NCBI RefSeq assembly: GCF_001014645.1 | Contig: NZ_LASZ01000009.1 | Span: forward strand, 100,095 to 164,094 | Source: Luteimonas sp. FCS-9 | GTDB taxonomy: Bacteria > Pseudomonadota > Gammaproteobacteria > Xanthomonadales > Xanthomonadaceae | Length of the DNA: 64,000 nt | Direction of reading: 5' to 3' | In this document: positions 1 through 8,462 of the stretch, piece after piece | Position numbering within the stretch: the first letter of the stretch is position 1 | How the letters are laid out: each line of letters begins with the position of its first letter | Notes under the pieces: generated by a model | What the model was told of the DNA's origin: nothing | Seen by the model: the letters and a program-made list of their open reading frames with translations, nothing else | Databases searched by the model: none | Translations under genes and position numbers: made by a program

Positions 1-1668
1 TCCAAGCGCTACCTCGACGAGGCCATGGCGCTGTCGCCGGTGTCGGCCACGCAGATCGGCGACCACCGCTTCGACACCGAGATCGACGACCTGTCGGCAG
101 CGGGCCGGCAGGCCGGGCTGGACTTCAACCGCCGGTATCTGGCCGAGCTCGACGCGATCGACTTCGACAAGCTCTCGCGCGAGAACCGCGTCGATGCGCT
201 GATCCTGCGCAACCAGCTCGAGTACGGCGTCTGGGACACCGAGGTCATGCAGAGCTGGGCCTGGGACCCGCAGACCTACAGCGGGCTGGCCGGCGGAGCG
301 ATCTACGGGCTGATGGCGCGCGAGTTCGCGCCGATGCCCGAGCGCCTGAAGTCGGCGACGCAGCGCATGGAGAAGATCCCGGCGATCCTCGCCCAGGCCC
401 GCGAGAACCTGGACCCGGTGCGGGTGCCGCCGACGCACGCGCGCACCGTCGCGGCGCAGAACAAGGGCGTGCTGGCGCTGATCGAGACCTTCATCGCGCC
501 CAACGCCGACCAGTTGCAGGGCGAGGACCGCACGCGCCTGGACGCGGCGGTCGAGACGCTGCGTGCGGCGGTCGAGGAACACCAGGCCTGGCTCGACGGC
601 ACGCTGGTGCCCAACGCCAAGGGCGAGTTCCGCATCGGCGCGGAGAAGTACGACCAGAAGCTCAAGTTCGCGCTCAACTCCTCGCTCTCGCGCCAGGACA
701 TCCGCCAGCGCGCCGAGGCCGAACTGGCGCGCATCCGCGAGGAGATGTACGTCGTCGCGCAGACGGTGCTCGACGGCCGCGACGGCGCGCCCGCAACGCC
801 GGCGCAGCCGACCGAGGACCAGCGCCAGGCGGCGATCGAGGCGGCGATGGAAGTGGCCTATGCCGACCGCCCGGGCCGCGAGGAGGTCGTGGAGTACGCG
901 CGCCACACGCTCGACGTCGCCACCGCGTTCACCCGCGAGCACGACCTGGTCACCGTGCCCGACGATCCGGTCAAGATCATCCTGATGCCGGAGTTCCAGC
1001 GCGGCGTCGCGGCGGCGTACTGCGATTCGCCCGGCCCGCTCGACAAGGGCCTGGACACCTATTACGCGATCTCGCCGATCCCCGAAGACTGGAACGACGC
1101 CCAGGTCGATTCGTTCCTGCGCGAGTACAACAAGCACATGCTGCACGTGCTGACGATCCACGAGGCGATGCCGGGCCACTATCTGGAAGGCGCGCATTCG
1201 GTGAACCACCCCTCGACGCTGCGCGCGGTGTTCCGCTCCGGCCCGTTCGCCGAAGGCTGGGCGGTGTACACCGAGCGGATGATGGCCGACGCCGGCTACG
1301 CAGACAGCGACCCGCTGTTCCGGCTGATGCAGCTCAAGTTCTACGCGCGCGCGGTCGCCAACGCGATCCTCGACCAGGGCATCCACGTCGACAACTGGAC
1401 CAAGGAACAGGCGCTGGACCTGATGGTGCACCAGACGTTCCAGCAGCAGAGCGAGGCCGAGGGCAAGTGGACGCGCGCGCAGCTGTCGTCGACGCAGCTG
1501 GCGACCTACTTCGTCGGCGCGCAGGAGCACTTCGACGCGCGCAAGGCGGCCGAGACCGCGCGCGGCGATGCGTTCAACCTCAAGCAGTACCACGACGACA
1601 TGCTGGCCCAGGGCGCGCCGCCGGTCCGCTTCGCGCGCCAGCTGATGCTGGACGAAGCGATCGAGTGA
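1..1668 (+). CDS. DUF885 family protein, 5' end outside the window
   Basis: The open frame already runs at base 1 (SKRYLDEAMALSPVSATQ...), and the pattern of an early tyrosine-rich helix followed by SATQIGDHRFD is what DUF885 proteins show near their N-terminus, so the true start and probably a signal peptide lie upstream. The ATG at 25 is internal. About 555 residues are visible. The family hallmark, a zinc-protease-like HExxPGH (IHEAMPGHYLE), lies near base 1160, followed by a FAEGWAVYTERMM segment that would supply a further metal ligand. Members are usually annotated as uncharacterised, often secreted, presumed peptidases; the substrate is unknown. The gene ends in TGA just before a REP pair. 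The family assignment is firm from the motif; the enzymatic role is inference. Confidence 0.88.
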   Translation, partial: SKRYLDEAMALSPVSATQIGDHRFDTEIDDLSAAGRQAGLDFNRRYLAELDAIDFDKLSRENRVDALILRNQLEYGVWDTEVMQSWAWDPQTYSGLAGGAIYGLMAREFAPMPERLKSATQRMEKIPAILAQARENLDPVRVPPTHARTVAAQNKGVLALIETFIAPNADQLQGEDRTRLDAAVETLRAAVEEHQAWLDGTLVPNAKGEFRIGAEKYDQKLKFALNSSLSRQDIRQRAEAELARIREEMYVVAQTVLDGRDGAPATPAQPTEDQRQAAIEAAMEVAYADRPGREEVVEYARHTLDVATAFTREHDLVTVPDDPVKIILMPEFQRGVAAAYCDSPGPLDKGLDTYYAISPIPEDWNDAQVDSFLREYNKHMLHVLTIHEAMPGHYLEGAHSVNHPSTLRAVFRSGPFAEGWAVYTERMMADAGYADSDPLFRLMQLKFYARAVANAILDQGIHVDNWTKEQALDLMVHQTFQQQSEAEGKWTRAQLSSTQLATYFVGAQEHFDARKAAETARGDAFNLKQYHDDMLAQGAPPVRFARQLMLDEAIE

Positions 1669-1683
1669 TCTCCCGTGCCACCT

Positions 1684-1750
1684 GTAGGAGCGCGCTCGCG
1701 CGCGATCGGGATTTCCGGTGAAGCCCCATCGCGCGCAAGCGCGCTCCTAC
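1684..1750. repeat. REP-like inverted pair (BIME) after DUF885 gene
   Basis: A left arm GTAGGAGCGCGCTCGCGCG and an inverted right arm ending GCGCGCTCCTAC flank a 22-base centre. This is the first of about fourteen loci of the same element in the window. It sits between convergent genes, the usual location of REP elements, and could act as a terminator or mRNA stabiliser. Confidence 0.9.
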
Positions 1751-1793
1751 GGCAGACGCAATGGCGCGCAGCGGATGCGACGGGGCGAATGAT

Positions 1794-2870
1794 CTACCCC
1801 CGCGCCGACACGAACGCCTCGGGCAGCGTCTGCACCTGCCCGCAGCGGCTTGGGTCGTAGCCGGGCAGCAGGCCGAGCTCGCGGCGGAAGCCGTCGCTGC
1901 GCAGCAGCGCGAGCAGGCCGCGCAGGCGGCCCGACTCCAGCACGTCGTTGTGGCACAGGAAGAAATAGTGCTCGGTGACCAGCGGGTGGAAATCCAGCCC
2001 GTAGCGCCGCGCCGGCGGTTCGAGCGCGAAGCCGACGTCGGCCAGCCCGCTGGCGACGTACGCCGCGACCGCAGCGTGGGTCAGTTCCTCGACGTCGCAG
2101 GCGCGGATGCGCTCGAACGCGATGCCGTGCCGCACCAGCATCGTCTCGAACAGCAGCCGCGTGCCGGAGCCCGGCTGGCGATGGATCACGCGGATGTCGG
2201 GGCGCTCCAGGTCCTGCAGCGTGCCGATACCCAGCGGATTGCCGGCCGCCAGCACCAGCCCCTGCCGGCGCATCGCCAGGTGGATCACGCGGTCGGCATC
2301 GAGGTCGAGCCGCGCGCGGTAGTGCGCGAACAGCGGCTCTTCGAGCACGCCGATCGGCAGGTGCAGGCCCGCGATGTCGCAGGCGCCGGTGCGCAGCGCG
2401 GCCAACGCGTCGTCGGGGCTGCGGTACTTGAGGTCCAGCGCCACGCCCGACTCGGCCATCGAGCGGCGCAGCGTCTCCACCCCGAAGCCGTGCGAGGCGT
2501 GCACGCGCAGCGGCCGCGCATGCGCGCCGACGGTGCGCTCGAGCTCGGCCTCCAGTTCGGTCGCCAGGCTGTCGAGCAGCGGCGACAGGCGCGCGGCGAT
2601 GCGGCTGTCGGCCCAGACCAGGCGCTCGCCGATCGGCGTCAGCGCGGCACCCCGGCCGCGGCTCATGCGCAGCAGCGGCTGGCCGAACACCGCCTGCGCG
2701 TCCTGCAGCCGCCCCCAGGCGTAGCGGTACGAGAGCCCGGCCTGGCGCGCGGCGGCGGCCAGCGAGCCGGTCGCGCGTACGGCCAGCAGCAGGTCGACGA
2801 GCTGCGACGACAGCGCCACGCCATCGGCGTTCTCCAGCGACCACTGCGGCTGGATGCGGACCTTGTACAT
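1794..2870 (-). CDS. ModE-type HTH regulator with molybdate-binding-protein-like domain
   Basis: A one-component transcription factor of 358 residues. Residues about 15-100 form a ModE/LysR-type winged helix (TGSLAAAARQAGLSYRYAW followed by LLRMSRGRGAALTPIGERL), the pattern of ModE N-domains. Residues about 120-350 form a periplasmic-binding-protein-like domain of the kind fused to this HTH in proteins annotated as molybdate/tungstate-responsive regulators. The chosen ATG is preceded by GGTGGAGG at ideal spacing; an in-frame GTG twelve bases upstream overlaps that ribosome site and is rejected. It is divergent from the OFA transporter across a 179-bp region with three palindromes, and it neighbours a molybdenum enzyme. 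That context supports a role in controlling the module, with molybdate or an oxyanion as the inferred ligand. Confidence 0.82.
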   Translation of the reverse strand: MYKVRIQPQWSLENADGVALSSQLVDLLLAVRATGSLAAAARQAGLSYRYAWGRLQDAQAVFGQPLLRMSRGRGAALTPIGERLVWADSRIAARLSPLLDSLATELEAELERTVGAHARPLRVHASHGFGVETLRRSMAESGVALDLKYRSPDDALAALRTGACDIAGLHLPIGVLEEPLFAHYRARLDLDADRVIHLAMRRQGLVLAAGNPLGIGTLQDLERPDIRVIHRQPGSGTRLLFETMLVRHGIAFERIRACDVEELTHAAVAAYVASGLADVGFALEPPARRYGLDFHPLVTEHYFFLCHNDVLESGRLRGLLALLRSDGFRRELGLLPGYDPSRCGQVQTLPEAFVSARG

Positions 2871-2897
2871 CGGAACCTCCACCCGCGGACGGGCTCA

Positions 2898-2919
2898 AAT
2901 CGGCTTTTCAAAGCCGATT
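2898..2919. promoter_or_regulatory. 22-bp perfect palindrome, candidate operator
   Basis: AATCGGCTTT, two bases TC, then AAAGCCGATT form a perfect inverted repeat 28 bp upstream of the regulator ATG in the divergent intergenic region. The AT content contrasts with the surroundings. It is a candidate binding site for the adjacent regulator. Confidence 0.55.
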
Positions 2920-2965
2920 ATTCGATCAACGACGCTTCCCGGGCAAGCGTGATGCGCGTACCGTT

Positions 2966-3006
2966 GCGACACTTTGTCGCAGCCAATATGCAATAGAAAG
3001 CATATT
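2966..3006. promoter_or_regulatory. Two further inverted repeats in the divergent promoter region
   Basis: GCGACA-CTT-TGTCGC (2966-2980) is followed by AATATGC, eight bases, GCATATT (2985-3006). The second has the AT-rich arms with a short spacer that ModE-type operators show, and it lies 43 bp before the transporter start. Assignment to a specific protein is inference. Confidence 0.5.
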
Positions 3007-3049
3007 AGGCCGCGGTCCCGCATTCCGGCTGATCGATTCGGGAGGATCC

Positions 3050-4735
3050 ATGGCCAACAGCACCGCAATTCCGCTTCCTGCCGCCGGGGCGCCTTCGGGC
3101 GGCCTGCTGACGAAGGAACGCATCATCGCCCGGCCCGGTTTCAACCGCTGGCTGGTCCCGCCGGCCGCGTTGGCGATCCACCTGTGCATCGGCATGGCCT
3201 ACGGCTTCAGCGTGTTCTGGCTGCCGCTGTCGATGGCCGTCGGCATCGACGCGCCGATCGCCTGTGGCGCCGACATGGGCTTCCTGGCACGCATCACCTC
3301 GGCCGCCTGCGACTGGAACATCAGCGAACTGCAGTGGATGTACACGCTGTTCTTCGTGCTGCTGGGCTGCTCGGCCGCAATCTGGGGCGGCTGGCTCGAG
3401 CGCGTCGGCCCGCGCAAGGCCGGGTTCGTCGCGGCGCTGTGCTGGTGCGGCGGCCTGCTGATCTCCGCGCTCGGCGTGCACCTGCACCAGATCTGGATGC
3501 TGTGGCTGGGCTCGGGCGTGATCGGCGGCATCGGCCTGGGACTGGGCTACATCTCGCCGGTGTCGACGCTGATCAAGTGGTTCCCCGACCGCCGCGGCAT
3601 GGCGACCGGCATGGCGATCATGGGCTTCGGCGGCGGCGCGCTTGTCGGCAGCCCGCTGGCGGACATGTCGATGCGCTACTTCGCCTCGCCGACCTCGGTG
3701 GGCGTGAAGGAAACCTTCCTGGTCATGGCGGTGGTGTACTTCGTCTTCATGATGGCCGGCGCGTTCGGCTACCGCGTGCCGCCGACCGGCTGGAAGCCCA
3801 AGGGCTGGACGCCGCCCCCGGCAGCGAACAACGCGATGATCACCCAGGGCCACGTGCACGTGAAGAAGGTCTGGGGGATCCCGCAGTTCTGGCTGGTCTG
3901 GGGTGTGCTGTGCCTGAACGTCTCGGCCGGCATCGGCGTGCTGGGCCTGGCGTCGCCGATGCTGCAGGAGATGTTCGGCGGCCGCCTGATCGGCGAGGAC
4001 GTGGGCTTTCGTGAGCTGAGCGCCGAGCAGCTCTCGGCGATCGCCGCGATCGCCGCCGGCTTCGTCGGCCTGCTGAGCCTGGCGAATATCCTGGGCCGGT
4101 TCTTCTGGGCGACGATGTCGGACAAGTTCGGCCGCAAGCTCACCTATTCGATCTTCTTCGTCCTGGGGATCGCGCTGTACGCGGCCGCACCGACGCTCGG
4201 CAACGCCGGCTCGATCGCGCTGTTCGTCGTCGCGTTCTTCGTGATCCTGTCGATGTACGGCGGCGGCTTCGCCACCGTGCCGGCGTACCTGGCCGACCTG
4301 TTCGGCACCCAGCACGTGGGCGCGATCCATGGCCGGCTGCTCACCGCCTGGGCCACGGCCGGCATCCTCGGCCCGTCGGTGATCGGTTACATGCGCGAGT
4401 ACCAGCTGGGCCTGGGCATGCCGCCGTCGCAGGTCTACAACACCACGATGTACATCCTGGCCGGCATGCTGGCGCTGGGCCTGGTCTGCAACCTGCTGGT
4501 GCGCCCGGTGAACGCGAAGCACTTCATGACGCCCGAGGAACTGGCGCACGAGAAGCAGCTGGCGCACGAGAAGGTCGACGCCAGCGGCAAGTCGCTGATC
4601 TCCCAGGACGAGATGGACCGCATCGGCTCGGGCGGCAACCCGCTGCTGGTCGCGTTCTGCTGGGCCGCGGTCGGCATCCCGCTGGCCTTCGGCATCTGGA
4701 AGACGCTGGAAAAGGCCCTGGTGCTGTTCTCCTGA
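3050..4735 (+). CDS. OFA-family (oxalate/formate antiporter-like) MFS transporter
   Basis: A 561-residue inner-membrane carrier. After a short hydrophilic leader it shows the OFA-family opening (NRWLVPPAALAIHLCIGMAYGFSVFWLPL) and a 12-helix MFS body. A long loop with the charged segment following GWKPKGWTPPP lies between helices 6 and 7. An additional C-terminal hydrophobic segment (GNPLLVAFCWAAVGIPLAFG) follows a charged linker, as in many proteobacterial OFA members. GGGAGG stands six bases before the ATG. The fdhD gene begins 52 bp downstream, so co-transcription with the formate-dehydrogenase-like genes is likely. OFA proteins exchange small carboxylates; formate, oxalate or a related acid is inferred, not shown. 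Confidence 0.85.
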   Translation: MANSTAIPLPAAGAPSGGLLTKERIIARPGFNRWLVPPAALAIHLCIGMAYGFSVFWLPLSMAVGIDAPIACGADMGFLARITSAACDWNISELQWMYTLFFVLLGCSAAIWGGWLERVGPRKAGFVAALCWCGGLLISALGVHLHQIWMLWLGSGVIGGIGLGLGYISPVSTLIKWFPDRRGMATGMAIMGFGGGALVGSPLADMSMRYFASPTSVGVKETFLVMAVVYFVFMMAGAFGYRVPPTGWKPKGWTPPPAANNAMITQGHVHVKKVWGIPQFWLVWGVLCLNVSAGIGVLGLASPMLQEMFGGRLIGEDVGFRELSAEQLSAIAAIAAGFVGLLSLANILGRFFWATMSDKFGRKLTYSIFFVLGIALYAAAPTLGNAGSIALFVVAFFVILSMYGGGFATVPAYLADLFGTQHVGAIHGRLLTAWATAGILGPSVIGYMREYQLGLGMPPSQVYNTTMYILAGMLALGLVCNLLVRPVNAKHFMTPEELAHEKQLAHEKVDASGKSLISQDEMDRIGSGGNPLLVAFCWAAVGIPLAFGIWKTLEKALVLFS

Positions 4736-4787
4736 GCCAGGCCCGTCGCCGTCGGGCGCTCACACGCCCGCCGCTACCCTCGCCGCC

Positions 4788-5663
4788 ATGACCCAGTCCA
4801 CCGATCCCGATCTGCCCGCAGGCGCCGTGCTGCGTTCCGTCGAACGCTGGCGCGACGGCGCGGGCCACCGCCTCGACGACCCGGTCGCCGAGGAGGTGCC
4901 GGTCGCGTTCGTCTACAACGACGCGCCGTTCGCGGTGATGATGGCCACGCCCGCCGACCTGGAGGATTTCGCGCGCGGCTTCGCGCTCAGCGAAGGCATC
5001 GTCGAGCGCCCCGGCGACGTGGCGATCGAGCGCATCGAGCATCTGCTCGAGGGCATCGAGATCCGCCTGCGCATTCCCGACGCGCGCGCCGACGCGCTGG
5101 CCTCGCGCCGGCGCAGCATGAGCGGGCGCAGCGGCTGCGGCGTGTGCGGCAGCGAGCTGCTGGAGGCGGCGCTGCGCCAGCCGCCGCCGGTCGCCGCCGA
5201 CGTGCGAGTCTCGGCGCAGGCGCTGCGGCGCGCGATGCACCAGCTGCGCGACACCCAGTCGATCAATGCGGTGACCGGTGCCACGCACGCCGCCGGCTGG
5301 GCCGCGACCGACGGCACGCTGCAGTTGCTGCGCGAGGACATCGGCCGGCACAACGCGCTCGACAAGCTGATCGGCGCGCTGCACCGCGAGGGCCTCGCGT
5401 TGGACGCGGGGTTCCTGGTCGTCACCAGCCGCGCCAGCTACGAGATGGCGATGAAGGCCGCCAGCGCGGGCATCGCGCTGATGGCCGCGATCTCGGCCCC
5501 GACCGCGCTGGCGATCTCGCTCGCCCAGCGCGCCAACCTCACCCTGATCGGCTTCGCCCGCGACGACGGGCACGCCGTGTACACCCACGCGCAGCGGCTG
5601 CTGCCCGAGCCGGCATCGCCGCCGCCCGCAGCCACGCGCCAAGGCAGGAGCTCCACGCCATGA
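4788..5663 (+). CDS. fdhD: Formate dehydrogenase accessory sulfurtransferase FdhD
   Basis: A 291-residue protein of the FdhD family, which transfers sulfur from a cysteine desulfurase to the molybdenum cofactor before its insertion into formate dehydrogenase-type enzymes. The functional CxxC is visible as C117-G-V-C120 in the segment GRSGCGVCGSE. The family segments YNDAPFAVMMATPADLEDFARGFALSEGI and REDIGRHNALDKLIGA are intact. The last four bases overlap the ATG of the molybdoenzyme gene (ATGA), so the two are translationally coupled, which fits a chaperone and its client. Confidence 0.95.
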   Translation: MTQSTDPDLPAGAVLRSVERWRDGAGHRLDDPVAEEVPVAFVYNDAPFAVMMATPADLEDFARGFALSEGIVERPGDVAIERIEHLLEGIEIRLRIPDARADALASRRRSMSGRSGCGVCGSELLEAALRQPPPVAADVRVSAQALRRAMHQLRDTQSINAVTGATHAAGWAATDGTLQLLREDIGRHNALDKLIGALHREGLALDAGFLVVTSRASYEMAMKAASAGIALMAAISAPTALAISLAQRANLTLIGFARDDGHAVYTHAQRLLPEPASPPPAATRQGRSSTP

Positions 5664-8014
5664 GCAAGCATCCGATCCGCAAGTACGACGCCCCGGCCGG
5701 CGGCTGGGGCGCGCTCAAGAGCGTCGCCAAGACGCTGATGGACCAGAACATCGCCGTCGACGGCGCCAGGACGCTGCTGCGCGCCAACCAGCCCGACGGC
5801 TTCGACTGTCCCGGCTGCGCCTGGCCCGACCGCGACCACACCTCGACGTTCGAGTTCTGCGAGAACGGCGCCAAGGCGGTCGCCGCCGAGGCCACGAAGT
5901 TCCGCGCCGGGCCCGAGCTGTTCGCGCAGTACAGCGTCGCCCAGCTGCGCGGCTACAGCGACCACTGGCTCGAGGGCCAGGGTCGGCTGACGACGCCGAT
6001 GCGCTACGACGCGGCCACCGATCACTACGTGCCGGTGAGCTGGGACGAGGCGTTCGCGCTGATCGCCCGGCACCTCAACGCCCTGCCCTCGCCCGACGAG
6101 GCGATCTTCTACACCTCCGGACGCACTTCCAACGAGGCCGCGTTCCTGTACCAGCTGTTCGTGCGCGAGTACGGCACCAACAACTTCCCCGACTGCTCGA
6201 ACATGTGCCACGAGTCGTCGGGCACCGCGCTCAAGAAGCAGATCGGCGTGGGCAAGGGCACGGTGTCGCTGCACGACTTCGAACTGGCCGACGCGATCTT
6301 CATCTTCGGCCAGAATCCCGGCACCAACCATCCGCGCATGCTCGGCGAACTGCGCGAGGCCGCGCGGCGCGGCTGCGCGATCGCCTCGTTCAACCCGCTG
6401 CGCGAGCGCGGCCTGGAGCGCTTCGCCGACCCGCAGGACAAGGTCGCGATGCTGACCAACGGCTCGACGCGAATCTCGTCGGACTACTTCCAGCTCAAGA
6501 TCGGCGGCGATCTGGCCGCGATCAAGGGCATGATCAAGCACGTGCTCGAACGCGACGTCGAGGTCACCGGCCAGGGCGGCGACTCGCTGCTCGACCACGC
6601 CTTCATCGCCGAGCACACCGCCGGCTTCGAGGCCTTCGCCGCCGACGTGATGGCCGAATCGTGGGACGTCATCGTCGACGAGTCCGGGCTCGACGAGGCG
6701 CAGATCCGCCGCGCCGGCGAGCTCTACCTGCGATCCGAGCGGGTCATCGCGTGCTGGGGCATGGGCATCACCCAGCACAAGCACTCGGTCGCGACGATCA
6801 ACATGCTGGTCAACCTGCTGCTGCTGCGCGGCAACCTCGGCCGCCCCGGCGCCGGCGCCTGCCCGGTGCGCGGCCACAGCAACGTGCAGGGCGACCGCAC
6901 GATGATGATCTACGAAAAGCCCCCGGTCGCGTTCCTCGACCGGCTGCGCGACGTGTTCGGCTTCGAGCCGCCGCGCGAGGACGGGTTCGACACCGTCGGC
7001 GCGATCGAGGCGATGATCGACGGCCGCGCGAAGGTCTTCTTCGGCATGGGCGGCAACTTCGCGATCGCGACCCCCGACACCGAGGCCACCGCGCGTGGCC
7101 TGCGCAACTGCGCGCTGACCGTCAACGTCACCACCAAGCTCAACCGCACCCACCTCACGCATGGCCAGGAGGCGCTGATCCTGCCGTGCCTGGGCCGCAC
7201 CGAGATCGACATCCAGGCCGGCGGCGCGCAGGGCGTCACGGTCGAGGACTCGATGAGCATGGTGCACCTGTCGTCGGGCATCAATCCGCCGGCCTCCGAC
7301 GACCTGCTGTCGGAGCCGGCGATCGTCGCCCGGCTCGCGCACGCCACGCTCGGCGCACGCAGCCGCGTGCCGTGGCTGGCGCTGGTCGAGGACTACGACC
7401 GCATCCGCGACCTGATCGCGCGCACCTTCGACGACTTCCGCGACTTCAACGCGCGCGTGCGCGTGCCCGGCGGCTTCCGGTTGTCGAACACCGCGCGCGA
7501 TCGCCACTGGGTGACCGCGACCGGCAAGGCGAACTTCGTCGCCGCGCCCGTCCCCACCGACAACCCGATCCACCGCGCGCGGCGCATGCACGGCGACCGC
7601 CCGGTGTTCACGCTCGCCACCACGCGCTCGCACGACCAGTACAACACCACCGTGTATGGCCTGGACGACCGCTACCGCGGCGTGTTCGGCGAGCGCCGCG
7701 TGCTGTTCATCGGCGCCGAGGACATCGCCGCACTCGGCATGCGCGCCGGCGACTGGGTGGACCTGGAAAGCCTCAGCGACGACGGTGTGCGCCGCCAGGC
7801 TAAGCGGTTCCTGCTGGTCGAGTACGACATCCCGCGCGGCTGCCTGGCCGCGTACTACCCGGAGACCAACCCGCTGGTCCCGCTGTCGAGCTACGCCGAC
7901 GAATCGCGCACGCCGACGTCGAAGTCGGTGCCGGTGATCGTCACTCCGCACGTGCCCGACGGCGACGGCGCGACCCCGCGGCAGCGCGACATCCCGGCCG
8001 CCGTTGTCCGCTGA
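5660..8014 (+). CDS. FdhF/YdeP-family molybdopterin oxidoreductase
   Basis: A 784-residue molybdopterin oxidoreductase, the size of the YdeP subfamily. An N-terminal CPGC (C50, C53, in GFDCPGCAWPD) is followed by FEFCENGAKAV. The body carries NFPDCSNMCHESSG with C183 at the position of the Mo-ligating residue, and IFGQNPGTNHPRMLGEL, CPVRGHSNVQGDRT and the C-terminal cofactor-binding segment with TRSHDQYNTTVYG. There is no twin-arginine signal, so it is cytoplasmic. The ATG chosen overlaps the fdhD stop; the frame is open much further upstream but only as a shadow of fdhD. YdeP proteins are linked to acid resistance in E. coli, but the substrate is not established; formate oxidation is possible, not demonstrated. 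Confidence 0.9.
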   Translation: MSKHPIRKYDAPAGGWGALKSVAKTLMDQNIAVDGARTLLRANQPDGFDCPGCAWPDRDHTSTFEFCENGAKAVAAEATKFRAGPELFAQYSVAQLRGYSDHWLEGQGRLTTPMRYDAATDHYVPVSWDEAFALIARHLNALPSPDEAIFYTSGRTSNEAAFLYQLFVREYGTNNFPDCSNMCHESSGTALKKQIGVGKGTVSLHDFELADAIFIFGQNPGTNHPRMLGELREAARRGCAIASFNPLRERGLERFADPQDKVAMLTNGSTRISSDYFQLKIGGDLAAIKGMIKHVLERDVEVTGQGGDSLLDHAFIAEHTAGFEAFAADVMAESWDVIVDESGLDEAQIRRAGELYLRSERVIACWGMGITQHKHSVATINMLVNLLLLRGNLGRPGAGACPVRGHSNVQGDRTMMIYEKPPVAFLDRLRDVFGFEPPREDGFDTVGAIEAMIDGRAKVFFGMGGNFAIATPDTEATARGLRNCALTVNVTTKLNRTHLTHGQEALILPCLGRTEIDIQAGGAQGVTVEDSMSMVHLSSGINPPASDDLLSEPAIVARLAHATLGARSRVPWLALVEDYDRIRDLIARTFDDFRDFNARVRVPGGFRLSNTARDRHWVTATGKANFVAAPVPTDNPIHRARRMHGDRPVFTLATTRSHDQYNTTVYGLDDRYRGVFGERRVLFIGAEDIAALGMRAGDWVDLESLSDDGVRRQAKRFLLVEYDIPRGCLAAYYPETNPLVPLSSYADESRTPTSKSVPVIVTPHVPDGDGATPRQRDIPAAVVR

Positions 8015-8261
8015 CACCGCCCTGCTCGAGGCGCTGCTGCACGAGCTCGCCGCCGCGCCCGGCGGCGTCTCGCTGCCGCGGCTGTGCAAGCGCCTGGGCC
8101 TGCGCATGAGCGTGCTGATGCGCATGCTCGCCTACCTCGGCGAGGACGCGATCGGCGGTACCCAAGGCCTGGGCTGGGTCCGCACCGTCGACGACGGCCC
8201 CCGGACCCTGGCAACGCTGACCGACGCCGGCCGCCAGGCCCTGGACCGCAGCGACGGCTGA
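8004..8261 (+). CDS. Small winged-helix-like protein downstream of the molybdoenzyme
   Basis: An 85-residue protein starting at TTG inside the end of the molybdoenzyme gene (11-base overlap). The sequence LLEALLHELAAAPGGVSLPRLCKRLGLRMSVLMRMLAYL has the spacing of a helix-turn-helix, followed by a wing-like GLGWVRTVDDGPRTLATLTDAGRQAL segment reminiscent of MarR/FeoC-type domains. I do not recognise a named family. Tight coupling suggests a regulator or accessory of the preceding enzyme. The start is uncertain because no clear ribosome site is visible. Confidence 0.65.
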   Translation: MSADTALLEALLHELAAAPGGVSLPRLCKRLGLRMSVLMRMLAYLGEDAIGGTQGLGWVRTVDDGPRTLATLTDAGRQALDRSDG

Positions 8262-8303
8262 AGCCGAACCGCGTCGCGGGCACAGCCCGCCACGCGGCGA
8301 GGC

Positions 8304-8356
8304 ACCTCCCCCGCCCTGCGGGGGAGGTCGGCCCGCCCCGCGGGCCGGGTGGGGGC
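8304..8356. repeat. Double-hairpin intergenic repeat (second family), copy 1
   Basis: ACCTCCCCCGC-CCT-GCGGGGGAGGT is followed by a second stem GGCCCGC-CCC-GCGGGCC and the tail GGGTGGGGGCAC. It lies between the convergent ends of the small HTH gene and the pectate lyase, and could work as a bidirectional terminator. A near-identical copy with paired changes in the second stem is at 54412-54464. Confidence 0.85.
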
Positions 8357-8462
8357 ACGGGCCTGCCCGGAAAACCACCTCCCAGGCAGGCCCGCCGACC
8401 GCGAACCGACCTGCCCGCAGTCGGTTTCCACGCGGCCCGGCCTTACATGCGCCGGCGCGTAC

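Noticed and set aside
1684..1750. REP pairs as CRISPR repeats
   Set aside because: Copies are inverted pairs, scattered tens of kilobases apart, with no regular spacers and no cas genes.
2882..2882. GTG at 2882 as start of the ModE-like regulator
   Set aside because: It overlaps the GGTGGAGG ribosome site that is correctly spaced for the ATG at 2870.
5438..8125. An 895-residue minus-strand frame opposite the molybdoenzyme
   Set aside because: High GC keeps antisense frames open; the translation is low-complexity (H, R, A, V, D) with no domain.
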